Shown here piece after piece: positions 24,446 through 32,765 of a DNA stretch of 39,859 nucleotides. Each line of letters opens with the position of its first letter. Positions within the stretch are counted from its first letter, which is position 1. Location: contig JANWYT010000018.1 of the NCBI GenBank assembly GCA_025055175.1, positions 1-39,859 on the forward strand. Reading direction: 5' to 3'. This stretch comes from Anaerolineae bacterium. GTDB lineage: Bacteria > Chloroflexota > Anaerolineae > Aggregatilineales > Phototrophicaceae. Both the position numbers and the translations under genes were made by a program. Under the pieces are notes generated by a model, which worked only from the letters and a program-made list of their open reading frames with translations, did not search any database and was not told where the DNA came from.

Positions 24446-25798
24446 TCACTTCACTTTCTTGGTCTTTGGCTCTTCTTCGATCTTCTCCTCGCGTTCGGCC
24501 AGCAGCTCTAGACGGCGTCGCGCCGCCGGCAGCAGGCCTGCCGGACGAAAGATCATCATCAGCACCAGCAGCAGGCCGAAGATGAACGGCTGATACTTGG
24601 TCGGATCAAGCGAGGAAGGCAGAGTCGGCACGGCAGCGCGGATGAGCGCCGAGAGGTTGTTGAGGATGTGCTGATCGACTAGGGTGATAATCATCGCGCC
24701 CAGCAGCACGCCCTTGATGTTGCCCATACCGCCGACGATGACCATGACCAAGATGCCGATGGATTGCAGCAAGCCGAAGCTGGTCGGGTCGATGAAGGTC
24801 TGCTTGGCCGCGTACAGCACGCCCACCGCCCCGCCGAACGAAGCGCCAGTAGCGAAGGCCAGCAACTTCATGCGCACCAGCGAGACACCCATCGCGCGCG
24901 CCGCCACTTCGTCCTCGCGGATGGCCGTCCAAGCGCGGCCAATAGGCGACTCTTCTAGGCTGCGAGCCACGACGATAATCAGACCAATCAGGCCAATCGC
25001 CAGGAAGTAGAACATGAGCTGGCGCGCGATCGGGCCAGGAGCAGCCAGTGGTATCTGGAAGAAGTCGGCTACGCCGTCGGTCAAAGATTGCAGGAAGTCT
25101 GGCAGCGGAGGACGACCAATGCTGTGCAGCCCTTGCGAGCCGTTGGTCAGGTTGACGGGCTGGTCTAGGTTGCGCGCCAGAATGCGGATCAACTCGCCAA
25201 AGCCCAGCGTGACAATGGCCAGGTAGTCGCCTTTCAAGCGGATGACTGGCGAGCCAAGCAGAATGCCGATGATGGCCGCGACGATGATCCCCAACACAAG
25301 GAAAGCATAGAAGTTAGCTGGATCAACCGTCCAGCCGTTCTGGCGAAAGACAGTGTTGGCTTCCGAAGTGAACATGCCCCACAGATATGCGCCGCTGGCG
25401 AAGAAGGCCACATAGCCCAAATCCAACAAGCCTGCAAAGCCAACGACGATGTTCAGTCCCAAGGCCATGCCTGCAAACAAGCTGATTTGGATCGCCAGCT
25501 CCAGATAGGCTGTGTTCACCAGGCCGATCACTGGTACAACGAAGAAGACAAAAGCCACCAGCAGCAGGCCGCGCCACAGATTCGGCGCGGGAATCGAGAT
25601 GATGAGGATGGGCGACAAGATGAAGGCTGTGAAGCCTATCATGTTGAACAAAGGATACAGCGCCGCTTGGCGGCTGTTGCTGATGAGCACCATCGCGACT
25701 GTGGTCACAACCACATAGGCGATCATCGCCAGCGTGACGTTGATAGGCTTCTTGAGGAAGTCCTGCACGGGGTTCTGAGGAATGCTTGCAGCAGCCAT
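24446..25798 (-). CDS. livM: Branched-chain amino acid-type ABC transporter permease (LivM), N-terminally extended
   Basis: The 450-residue permease has the LivM block L-N-I-V-V-G-F-A-G-L-L-D-L-G-Y-V-A-F-F-A. Its coupling-helix region is E-D-E-V-A-A-R-A-M-G-V, ahead of K-L-L-A-F-A-T-G-A-S-F-G-G. The first 115 residues add about three to four hydrophobic helices before the standard domain. This makes it longer than most LivM proteins. The C-terminal tail is highly charged and ends K-K-V-K. It lies 3 bases downstream of livH. Confidence 0.93.
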   Translation of the reverse strand: MAAASIPQNPVQDFLKKPINVTLAMIAYVVVTTVAMVLISNSRQAALYPLFNMIGFTAFILSPILIISIPAPNLWRGLLLVAFVFFVVPVIGLVNTAYLELAIQISLFAGMALGLNIVVGFAGLLDLGYVAFFASGAYLWGMFTSEANTVFRQNGWTVDPANFYAFLVLGIIVAAIIGILLGSPVIRLKGDYLAIVTLGFGELIRILARNLDQPVNLTNGSQGLHSIGRPPLPDFLQSLTDGVADFFQIPLAAPGPIARQLMFYFLAIGLIGLIIVVARSLEESPIGRAWTAIREDEVAARAMGVSLVRMKLLAFATGASFGGAVGVLYAAKQTFIDPTSFGLLQSIGILVMVIVGGMGNIKGVLLGAMIITLVDQHILNNLSALIRAAVPTLPSSLDPTKYQPFIFGLLLVLMMIFRPAGLLPAARRRLELLAEREEKIEEEPKTKKVK

Positions 25799-25801
25799 CG
25801 C

Positions 25802-26992
25802 CTATACCTTTTCGTCTACTTTTTCGCCTAACAAGCCGCTGGGACGGAAGATGAGGATGAGGATGAGGATAGAGAAGGTGAAAATATCCGTGTAGCGCGT
25901 CCCCAGGGCCGGGAAGTAAACCAGAATACCATTCAAGAACGACTCGATGATCCCCAGCGTGAGGCCTCCGAGCAGCGCACCCGTCAGGTTGCCAATGCCG
26001 CCCAACACAGCAGCCGTGAAAGCTTTGAGTCCAGGGATGAAGCCGACGTAAGGCGTCACTGTGCCGATGTTTAGGCCGTAGAGCGCGCCGCTAGCTCCAC
26101 CGAGCGAACCACCCAAGAAGAAAGTCAGAGAGATCATCAGGTTGACGTTGATCCCCAGCAGGCCGGCCATCGTCTGATCCTGAGAGGTGGCGCGGATGGC
26201 CCTGCCCCACTTTGTGCCATTGACGAAGTAATTCAGCGCCACCAGCATGATGACAGCGCTCACCACGATCAAGATGGAAGTCACGCGCACGTTGACGTTG
26301 GCCTCACCGAAGGTCAGACGAACAGGCGCGCGCAGCCATTCCAAATTATTCAGCGGATAAGTGAGGTTGAAGGCATTACGGGTGAGCGAGAAGAAGGCAC
26401 GCACCACATCTTGCAGCACAAACGACAAGCCAATGGCTGTAATCAGCGGCACGAGGCGCGGTGCGCCGCGCAGCGGCCGATAGGCCACGCGCTCGATCAG
26501 CACAGCCAGCAGACCAGCCAAGAGACCAGAGCCAATCACCAACGTTGGCACGAGCATGAAAGGCGACATCTGCTGGAGCAAGCCGGCTTCCTGGATGCGC
26601 AGCATGATCTCATAGCCCGTCACTGCGCCCACCATGAAAATTTCGCTGTGGGCGAAGTTGATGAACTTGAGGACGCCGTACACCAAAGTGTAGCCTAGCG
26701 CCACCATCGAATAGACGAAGCCGATAGTGATCCCACTGATAATCATGCCGGGGAGTTGACGGCTGATCTGGTCAGCCAAGACGATACCAGGGCGCGGTTC
26801 TGGGACGAGCAGCGCCACCAAATAGGCTAGCAGCGTCAGCACCGCCGACGCGCCAACGATAAAAATTATCATCTGGCCAACAGGGAAGAGTAAAAACTTA
26901 TAGAACCATGTTTGGCGCACTTCTTCCGGAATGACTCCGGTGAGCGGGGATGCCAACCCCCGCTTGGGTCTCAGATACGCTTCGGCGCTCAT
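25802..26992 (-). CDS. livH: Branched-chain amino acid-type ABC transporter permease (LivH), N-terminally extended
   Basis: This 396-residue permease carries V-L-K-F-I-N-F-A-H-S-E-I-F-M-V-G-A (usual LivH motif N-F-A-H-G-E). The coupling segment is G-R-A-I-R-A-T-S-Q-D-Q-T-M-A-G-L-L-G-I, followed by G-G-I-G-N-L-T-G-A-L-L-G-G. About 85 residues precede the standard fold, including an extra helix, so it exceeds the usual ~300 residues. It is the first gene after the internal terminator that separates it from the binding-protein gene. Confidence 0.93.
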   Translation of the reverse strand: MSAEAYLRPKRGLASPLTGVIPEEVRQTWFYKFLLFPVGQMIIFIVGASAVLTLLAYLVALLVPEPRPGIVLADQISRQLPGMIISGITIGFVYSMVALGYTLVYGVLKFINFAHSEIFMVGAVTGYEIMLRIQEAGLLQQMSPFMLVPTLVIGSGLLAGLLAVLIERVAYRPLRGAPRLVPLITAIGLSFVLQDVVRAFFSLTRNAFNLTYPLNNLEWLRAPVRLTFGEANVNVRVTSILIVVSAVIMLVALNYFVNGTKWGRAIRATSQDQTMAGLLGINVNLMISLTFFLGGSLGGASGALYGLNIGTVTPYVGFIPGLKAFTAAVLGGIGNLTGALLGGLTLGIIESFLNGILVYFPALGTRYTDIFTFSILILILIFRPSGLLGEKVDEKV

Positions 26993-27015
26993 GGGCGTCT
27001 CCAGTTGCGGGATTG

Positions 27016-27042
27016 AAAAAGCGGCAGGACGACCTGCCGCTT
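27016..27042 (-). terminator. Strong intrinsic terminator between binding-protein and permease genes
   Basis: AAGCGGCAGG and CCTGCCGCTT form a perfect 10-bp stem with a 4-base loop (27019-27042). On the minus strand it is followed directly by a run of five T. It lies in the 83-base gap between the binding-protein stop and the livH start. Partial termination here would make binding protein in excess over the permease, a common arrangement in ABC import operons. Confidence 0.8.
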
Positions 27043-27075
27043 GAGAGTGTAACTCAAACTGCTGAAATTTGCACC

Positions 27076-28695
27076 TTATTGGGGCGGCAGAATCACGGCA
27101 TCGATGACGTGGATCACGCCGTTGCTGGCTTCGATGTCGGCCATGATGATGTTAGCGTCGTTGATCTTGGCGCCATCAGGGCTGACGCTGAAGGTGACGT
27201 CTGCGCCGTTGACGGTGGTAGCAGTCATGCCATCCTTCAAGTCGCTGCTCATGACCTTGCCAGGGATGACGTGGTAGGTCAGGATGGCGGTCAGAGTCTC
27301 GGTGTCGGCCAACACTTGCTCAGCCGTCAGGCCCAGTGCCGACAGAGCAGCAGCAAAGGCTTCGTCGGTGGGGGCGAAGACAGTGAAGGGGCCTTCACCA
27401 GACAGGGTCTCGACCAAGCCAGCGGCCTGGACGGCGGCGACCAGCGTGCTGAAGCCAGGGGTGCTGACGGCAATCTCAACAATGCTGCCCATATCACCAC
27501 CCATCATCTCCGCAGCCGTCAGCGGCGAGGGGATTTCCAGAGTATCCAACAGGGTGTTGTTGCCCCACTCCGCGGGATCAGCCGAGCCGACCTGGAGGAC
27601 GTAATACAGACCAATCTTGGGATCGCCGTTGGCATCGAAGGTGATCGTGCCAGTCAGACCTTCGTAGTCTTGGGTGGCGCGGATGGCGGCGGCGACGGCG
27701 GCGCGGGTGGGCACTTCACCACCGGCTTCCATGGCGGCGGCTTCAATCGCCTTCAAAGCGATGGCAGTCGCGTCGTAAGCCTGGGCGCTGAAAGGCTGCG
27801 GGCCTTCACCGTAGGCAGCGGTGTAGTCTTCGATGTACTGAGCAGCGTTCGGATAAATGCTCGCTGGGCCAGCGACCGAAGTGTAGTACGTGCCGACGCC
27901 AGCATCGCCAGCCAGCGAAGCGAACTCGGACGAGTCGAAGCCATCAGGACCCATGAAGATACCTTCGAAACCAGCGGTGCGAGCCTGGTTGATGAAGATA
28001 CCCGTCCGGCTGTAATCGCCGCCGAAGTACACCATGTCGGGGTTCAGGGCCAAAATGGGCTGGATAACGCCGTCGAAGTTGGCCTGTTCTTCCGTGCCTT
28101 CGAAGCCCAGGACAGTAATCCCCAGGTTTTCAGCTTCTTGGCGGAAGAACTCGGCAACGCCCTGGCCATAGGCATTGGCGTCGTGCAGGATGTAGACGCT
28201 GGTCACGCCCAGGCTATTGGCGAACTGCGCGCCCGTCGGGCCTTGCAGGTCGTCGCGACCGCAGACGCGGTTGACCGTCGGAAGGCCGCGATCCGTGATG
28301 AGCGGGTTGGTGTTGGCGGGGGAGATCATGGCTAGGTCGAAGTCGTTGTAAACTTCGGAGGAGGGGATGGCGACGCTGCTGTTCAGGTGGCCGATCACGA
28401 CCAGAATAGCGCTGTCGTTCACGATCTGCTGAGCGTTGGAGACGCCCTTCTCAGGATTGGCTTCATCATCGAAGGGAGCATACTGCACGGTGAAGCCCAT
28501 GTCAGTCAGAGGGCCGCTGAGCTGGTTGATGGCCAGCTCCACGCCGCGGCTGATGCTCACGCCGAGGACGGACTGAGGGCCGCTGAGCGGGCTTTGCGAG
28601 GCAATCTTGATGACCTTATCTTGTGCCGAGACTACAGATGCGCCCAGAAGGGCCAGGGCGGCGACGCCCACCGTCAGGAAACGCTTCATCTTCAT
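27076..28695 (-). CDS. ABC transporter substrate-binding protein (Peripl_BP_6) fused to a C-terminal fasciclin (FAS1) domain
   Basis: I chose the ATG at 28695, behind GGAGAGAAG, giving 539 residues; a GTG at 28710 is possible. A signal peptide covers residues 1-24. Residues 25 to about 390 are a LivK-type type I binding fold: [11 protein letters not shown] at the start, [18 protein letters not shown] and Y-F-G-G-D-Y. The last 140 residues are a FAS1 domain with [21 protein letters not shown] and [17 protein letters not shown]1 domains mediate adhesion, so this one may tether the receptor to the envelope, or to other FAS1 proteins (inference). There is no lipobox. Confidence 0.93.
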   Translation of the reverse strand: MKMKRFLTVGVAALALLGASVVSAQDKVIKIASQSPLSGPQSVLGVSISRGVELAINQLSGPLTDMGFTVQYAPFDDEANPEKGVSNAQQIVNDSAILVVIGHLNSSVAIPSSEVYNDFDLAMISPANTNPLITDRGLPTVNRVCGRDDLQGPTGAQFANSLGVTSVYILHDANAYGQGVAEFFRQEAENLGITVLGFEGTEEQANFDGVIQPILALNPDMVYFGGDYSRTGIFINQARTAGFEGIFMGPDGFDSSEFASLAGDAGVGTYYTSVAGPASIYPNAAQYIEDYTAAYGEGPQPFSAQAYDATAIALKAIEAAAMEAGGEVPTRAAVAAAIRATQDYEGLTGTITFDANGDPKIGLYYVLQVGSADPAEWGNNTLLDTLEIPSPLTAAEMMGGDMGSIVEIAVSTPGFSTLVAAVQAAGLVETLSGEGPFTVFAPTDEAFAAALSALGLTAEQVLADTETLTAILTYHVIPGKVMSSDLKDGMTATTVNGADVTFSVSPDGAKINDANIIMADIEASNGVIHVIDAVILPPQ

Positions 28696-28753
28696 ATATC
28701 TTCTCTCCACAATGCTGCGAGACCGATGAACGTGCTACAATTTAGAGCGCGCC

Positions 28754-28777
28754 ATTTCCCACCGCTTTAAGGGAAAT
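28754..28777. promoter_or_regulatory. Candidate operator upstream of the binding-protein gene
   Basis: ATTTCCC (28754-28760) and GGGAAAT (28771-28777) form a 7-bp perfect inverted repeat spaced by 10 bases, so the arm centres lie about 1.5 helical turns apart. CTTTAAG also occurs twice nearby. It lies in the 175-base divergent gap between the binding-protein gene and the EamA gene and could regulate either. Confidence 0.4.
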
Positions 28778-28870
28778 AGAGCGTTCTTTAAGCACTTGAC
28801 GCAGAGTGTAGCGCGGCTTGCCTAGTCGTGTATGAGAATCTGCACTTCTGGATAAGGATTTGTAGAGAAA

Positions 28871-29764
28871 GTGGAGACATTACGCGGTGCAGTCTACGGA
28901 TTATCAGCGGCGTCTATCTGGGGAGGCATGTACGTCGTCTCAGATGTTGTGCTAGACACCATTCCGCCTTTCAGCCTGCTGACGCTGCGCCTGCTGCTGG
29001 GGGCGCTGGTGCTGGCCTTGCTGCGCTTGGGCCAGAGTGGCAACCCAGAGGGCCTGAAATTGCCTGGCGCGCGAGTCGTACGCTATCTAGGCGTAGGCTT
29101 GGTCGGGTTCGGCTTCAGCCTGGGGGCGCAGTTCGTCGGCACTGCGTTGTCGACTGCCATCAACGGCGCGCTCATCACCAGCGCTTCGCCGGCCTTCATC
29201 TTACTCTTCGCTGCCTTGCTGCTGCGCGAACGCTTGCAACCAGTTCATCTGACAGCCATCAGCTTGGCGACAATCGGCGTGCTAGTCATCATCAACCCCG
29301 CTCAAGCCGAACTGGGTGGCCCGAACTTCCTGGGCGACGTTGCCCTGGCCATAGCTGCGCTCACTTGGGGTCTGTACAGCGTGCTGGCCCGCCTGGTGGG
29401 GCGCAGCGGCGATACGCTGCTGGTGACGCTCTATGCCTTGATCGGTGGGTTGTTCGTCACCATCCCTGCTTCGTTCATCGAACTCGCGGCAAACCCCGTC
29501 GACACAAACCAGATTGATCTATCCGTCATTTTAGGCGTGCTTTATCTGGGGATTGTCTCAACCGCTGGCGCGATGTGGCTCTGGAATCGGGCCTTTGCCC
29601 TGGTGGCAGCCAGCACAGCGTCGCTGTTCTTCTTCGCGCAGCCACTGGTGGGCGCGCTGCTGAGCGTGGCGCTGCTGAGCCAAGCTATGACCAGCGCGCT
29701 GTGGCTTGGCTCGGCGTTGATTGTGTTGGGGGTGTTGATCGCTCTGGTGAGTAGGCGCGCATGA
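28871..29764 (+). CDS. EamA/DMT family transporter
   Basis: The gene starts at a GTG at 28871 and encodes 297 residues with about ten hydrophobic helices in two EamA repeats. The first repeat begins A-A-S-I-W-G-G-M-Y-V-V-S-D-V, the second with A-L-A-I-A-A-L-T-W-G-L-Y-S-V. Proteins of this superfamily export amino acids, nucleosides or other metabolites. No specificity can be given. It overlaps the next gene by 4 bases (ATGA), so it is translationally coupled to the ROK-like protein. Confidence 0.9.
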   Translation: METLRGAVYGLSAASIWGGMYVVSDVVLDTIPPFSLLTLRLLLGALVLALLRLGQSGNPEGLKLPGARVVRYLGVGLVGFGFSLGAQFVGTALSTAINGALITSASPAFILLFAALLLRERLQPVHLTAISLATIGVLVIINPAQAELGGPNFLGDVALAIAALTWGLYSVLARLVGRSGDTLLVTLYALIGGLFVTIPASFIELAANPVDTNQIDLSVILGVLYLGIVSTAGAMWLWNRAFALVAASTASLFFFAQPLVGALLSVALLSQAMTSALWLGSALIVLGVLIALVSRRA

Positions 29765-30552
29765 GCCAGCCCTTGCTGGTGGCCTGCATTGACCTGGTCG
29801 GCGTGCAGGCGCACCTGGTTGAAGAGGGGACGAGCGCGCTGGAACATCACAGCAGCTCTGATGGCATGATGCTACAGACGTTACACCAAGCCATAGACGG
29901 CCTTCTGGCCCAGTGCGACAATGCGCCGCGTGCTGTGAGCGTGTGCCTCAGCGGCCTAGTTGACCCAAACCGAGGGATCATCCTGGACGCGCGCCGCGTC
30001 TTATGGCTGGACTTGCCGCTGGCAGAATTCGTCAGCACTCAATACGACCTGCCCGTTTGTGTGGATAACGAAGCGGCTCTCATCGCGCGCGCCCTCGACC
30101 CACAGGGGCAGAAGCGCCTGGTCGTGCTGCACAGCAATCCTTTTTTGGAGGTGGGTCTGGCCCTGAGAGGCCAATACCATCACAGTCTGGAGCTGCCCTC
30201 GGTGTCGCTGCTGAGCGTGTTACCCCCCGCCGCGCCACCCCTGACTTGCGCTCTCGCTCTGCGTCGGATGGGGTTGCGCCGAGACAACGCCGACGAAGAC
30301 GCTCTAGACAGGCTGGACACGCTCAGTCAAGACCTCAGCGAGGTGATGTTCTGGGTCATCCATCTGCTGCGCCCCGCTGAAATTTGGCTGAGCGGTTGGC
30401 TGAGCGACATTGGCTCGCCCCTGCTGGAGCAGCTTAATCGGCGCTTACTCAATGACATGCCAGAACATGCCTCCTGTTCTCTTCACCTGGCCAACACAGA
30501 TGAACTGCGCCTGCGCGGCGCTTGGTTACACGCCCTGGCGCGCGGCCTGTAG
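29761..30552 (+). CDS. Degenerate ROK family protein (probable pseudokinase sensor)
   Basis: The 263-residue protein aligns by eye with ROK sugar kinases and regulators: V-S-V-C-L-S-G-L-V-D-P-N-R-G-I-I-L then L-P-V-C-V-D-N-E-A-A-L. Key positions are altered. The phosphate loop D-x-G-G-T is D-L-V-G-V-Q. The catalytic-Asp motif N-D-x-N-A is N-E-A-A-L. The glycine-rich mid-domain loop is lost, and no C-x-C zinc motif is present. It also lacks the helix-turn-helix of NagC-type regulators. I infer a ligand-sensing or scaffold role rather than phosphorylation. It is coupled to EamA upstream and precedes the LacI-like sensor by 10 bases. Confidence 0.65.
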   Translation: MSQPLLVACIDLVGVQAHLVEEGTSALEHHSSSDGMMLQTLHQAIDGLLAQCDNAPRAVSVCLSGLVDPNRGIILDARRVLWLDLPLAEFVSTQYDLPVCVDNEAALIARALDPQGQKRLVVLHSNPFLEVGLALRGQYHHSLELPSVSLLSVLPPAAPPLTCALALRRMGLRRDNADEDALDRLDTLSQDLSEVMFWVIHLLRPAEIWLSGWLSDIGSPLLEQLNRRLLNDMPEHASCSLHLANTDELRLRGAWLHALARGL

Positions 30553-30562
30553 GAGTTATGCT

Positions 30563-31357
30563 GTGGCCGAGTCTGTGATTGCCCTCATCTCCGTTTGTGG
30601 AGCTGAACTCACCCATAAAGCCCTGAGCGAAGGGATAGCCGCTCACCTAACTCAGATAGGTAGTTACAGGCTTATGCCGCTCAGTTTGGCTGAGCTGAGC
30701 GACGTCCACGTCGACGGCGGAATCAGCCTGGGAAGCATTCATTCGGGCTGGGTTAGCCCCGATCATCTGCGCGCCTTGCGGGCCGCAGTGCCACTGCTCA
30801 CGCTCGTCCAATACTCTTCGCGAGAAGCGCCCAGCGTCTCGTTCCATTTAGACGCCATGCTACACCGCGCCGTCGCCGACTTAGTGCAGCGCTGTGGACG
30901 CCGCCAAATCGCCTTGCTCAGCCATGCATACAGCACCTTCAGCCATCAGGCCGAGGGAGCATTCCAGCGCGCCATGCTGCGCCACAACCTGCTCATCGCT
31001 CCTGAGTGGCTCATCCATGCACATTCTGACCCAGAGTCGGTGGTGGAGGCCCTGGGAGCTTTTTTGGAGGCCGGCGGAGCGCTTGACGCCTTGCTGACAA
31101 CTAGCACGCCCGCCGCCCTAGTCGCCCTCAAGGTACTCAAGGCTCATCGGTTGCGCGTCCCGCGCGATGTGTGCGTGATGGGCTTTGAGAATAGTCCCGC
31201 CGCACACCGAGTCGGGCTGACCACCTTCGCCAGCGATTGGCAGGCGCTCGGCCACCGCGCCGCCCGTCAACTCGTCGCACAACTGCGCCACGGCCCGCTC
31301 GTGGGCCAAACGCTCATCGATGCGCCGCTCATCCAGCGCAGCACTTGCCAGCCCTAA
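30563..31357 (+). CDS. LacI/GalR-type ligand-binding domain protein without a DNA-binding domain
   Basis: I choose the GTG at 30563, 7 bases after AGGAG; longer in-frame starts lie inside the previous gene. The 264 residues match the periplasmic-binding-like effector domain of LacI regulators: C-G-R-R-Q-I-A-L-L-S, R-D-V-C-V-M-G-F-E-N-S and L-T-T-F-A-S-D-W-Q-A-L-G-H-R-A-A. The N-terminal part goes straight into the first beta strand (V-I-A-L-I-S-V), so the 55-60 residue helix-turn-helix is missing altogether. It could be a soluble sensor or partner of the ROK-like protein, or a regulator that lost its DNA-binding part. Confidence 0.75.
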   Translation: MAESVIALISVCGAELTHKALSEGIAAHLTQIGSYRLMPLSLAELSDVHVDGGISLGSIHSGWVSPDHLRALRAAVPLLTLVQYSSREAPSVSFHLDAMLHRAVADLVQRCGRRQIALLSHAYSTFSHQAEGAFQRAMLRHNLLIAPEWLIHAHSDPESVVEALGAFLEAGGALDALLTTSTPAALVALKVLKAHRLRVPRDVCVMGFENSPAAHRVGLTTFASDWQALGHRAARQLVAQLRHGPLVGQTLIDAPLIQRSTCQP

Positions 31358-31388
31358 TTGTCCACACTGCTCTGCAAGGAGAGGAAGC

Positions 31389-32429
31389 ATGTCCACATCT
31401 CATCTGGCCCAGGAAATCGCCCAACAGCCCACTGTGATTGCGCGCCTACTGGCGGAGAACAGCCCTCAAGTGGCTCGCGTCGCCCAGGCTATCCGCGATT
31501 TCAACCCGACCTTCGTCGCCATTGCAGCGCGCGGCACGTCAGACAACGCAGCGCGCTATGCCCAGTACGCCTTTGGCGTGTTGCTGGGCCTGCCCGTCAT
31601 GCTGGCTGCCCCATCGCTGCACACCATCTACCAAGCACCGCCCAATCTAGCTCGCGCCCTGGTGATCGGCATTTCGCAGAGCGGTCAGGCAGAAGATGTG
31701 CGCCGCGTCTTGCAAGACGCCCGCCAACAAGGCGCGCTGACGCTGGCCATCACCAACTACCCCGACTCGCCGATGGCCCAGACCGCTATTCATCACCTGG
31801 CCCTGCTGGCCGATGAAGAGGTGAGCATTGCCGCCACCAAGACCTACACCGCTCAGCTCACGGTGCTGGCTATGCTGGTCAACGCCCTAGCGGATCGTCC
31901 TCATCTGCGCGACGAATTGAGCCAAGTCCCCCGCCTCGTCCAAGAGACCCTAGACTTGAGCGCCAATATCGCCGACTGGGCCGAGCGCTACCGCTACATG
32001 GAGAAATTCGCAGTGCTGGGGCGCGGCTACAATTACAGCACTGCTTTTGAAATCAGCCTCAAAGTCAATGAGCTGGCCTACATCGCCACGACAGCTTACA
32101 GCGAAGCCGACTTTAGGCATGGCCCAATCGCGATGGTGCAGACGGGCTTTCCCGCGCTGCTAATTGCGCCGCAAGGCGCGCTGCTGGACAACATGCGCGA
32201 CCTAGCCGAGAAGTTGAGCGAACGCGGCGCTGAGCGTATCGTCATCAGCAACGATCCAACCATGCTGGCCTATGGCCACAAGGTTGTGCGCGTGCCAGAG
32301 GTTGCCGAGTGGCTCTCTCCCCTCATTTGCGTGATACCGGGCCAAATCTTCGCCATGCACCAGGCTCTCACGCGCGGCTACCCCGTCGATAAGCCGCGCG
32401 GCCTGAGCAAGGTGACGATCACCGAATAG
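31389..32429 (+). CDS. SIS domain sugar isomerase/deaminase (GlmS C-terminal-like, AgaS/FrlB-type)
   Basis: The ATG at 31389 follows GGAGAGGAAG and gives 346 residues with two SIS domains. SIS1 has A-I-A-A-R-G-T-S-D-N-A-A-R-Y, then I-S-Q-S-G-Q-A-E-D-V, the phosphosugar loop. S-I-A-A-T-K-T-Y-T-A-Q-L follows. SIS2 has V-L-G-R-G-Y-N-Y-S-T-A-F-E, and E-A-D-F-R-H-G-P-I-A with the isomerase histidine. The glutaminase domain of GlmS is absent, so it should act on a sugar phosphate or an amine-adduct sugar rather than use glutamine. With the ROK- and LacI-like sensors before it, an amino-sugar or glycated-amine catabolic role is plausible (inference). Confidence 0.88.
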   Translation: MSTSHLAQEIAQQPTVIARLLAENSPQVARVAQAIRDFNPTFVAIAARGTSDNAARYAQYAFGVLLGLPVMLAAPSLHTIYQAPPNLARALVIGISQSGQAEDVRRVLQDARQQGALTLAITNYPDSPMAQTAIHHLALLADEEVSIAATKTYTAQLTVLAMLVNALADRPHLRDELSQVPRLVQETLDLSANIADWAERYRYMEKFAVLGRGYNYSTAFEISLKVNELAYIATTAYSEADFRHGPIAMVQTGFPALLIAPQGALLDNMRDLAEKLSERGAERIVISNDPTMLAYGHKVVRVPEVAEWLSPLICVIPGQIFAMHQALTRGYPVDKPRGLSKVTITE

Positions 32430-32535
32430 CGTCCAGGTGTCATCTATCCTGCGAAAATGGGCTATCCGTCACTTATGTCCTGCCCTCATCTGAGCGATGA
32501 TGAGCATAACGTGAGCGATAGTCGGAGAGGTCGAC

Positions 32536-32721
32536 ATGGCACAGCGCGATTATTGGAGCATAGTCGGCATTTTGTTCCTAGCCTGGCTGTGGCTCGCTCC
32601 GCTCAGCCAACCTTTTCCACCCGTCATGCAGTCGGCGCAGGAAGATGGCACAATAGTGCTGGACTTCCCCTACAATCACACTCTATTCCCTGGTGAGTGC
32701 TGGATCATCGAAATCCGCTAG
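32536..32721 (+). CDS. Small hypothetical protein with N-terminal helix, possibly truncated
   Basis: GGAGAGG precedes this ATG with good spacing. The 61-residue product has a signal-like hydrophobic stretch (about 7-25), then a short exported part with L-D-F-P-Y-N-H and L-F-P-G-E-C. The ending P-G-E-C resembles the first strand of a larger extracytoplasmic beta domain, so it may be the leftover of a longer secreted protein. It is near, but convergent with, the acyl-AMP ligase gene. Whether it is expressed is unknown. Confidence 0.4.
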   Translation: MAQRDYWSIVGILFLAWLWLAPLSQPFPPVMQSAQEDGTIVLDFPYNHTLFPGECWIIEIR

Positions 32722-32765
32722 GTCTGCGGCATGGCACGCCACGCCCCCAAGCCCCAGCGCGACTG

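Noticed and set aside
26950..28335. 461-residue open frame on the plus strand
   Set aside because: Antisense to the binding-protein/FAS1 gene, with glycine- and aspartate-rich composition typical of reverse-complement reading.
30410..30562. Longer start for the LacI-like gene that would add about 50 residues
   Set aside because: The added residues overlap the end of the ROK-like gene, show no helix-turn-helix, and the GTG at 30563 has AGGAG in place.
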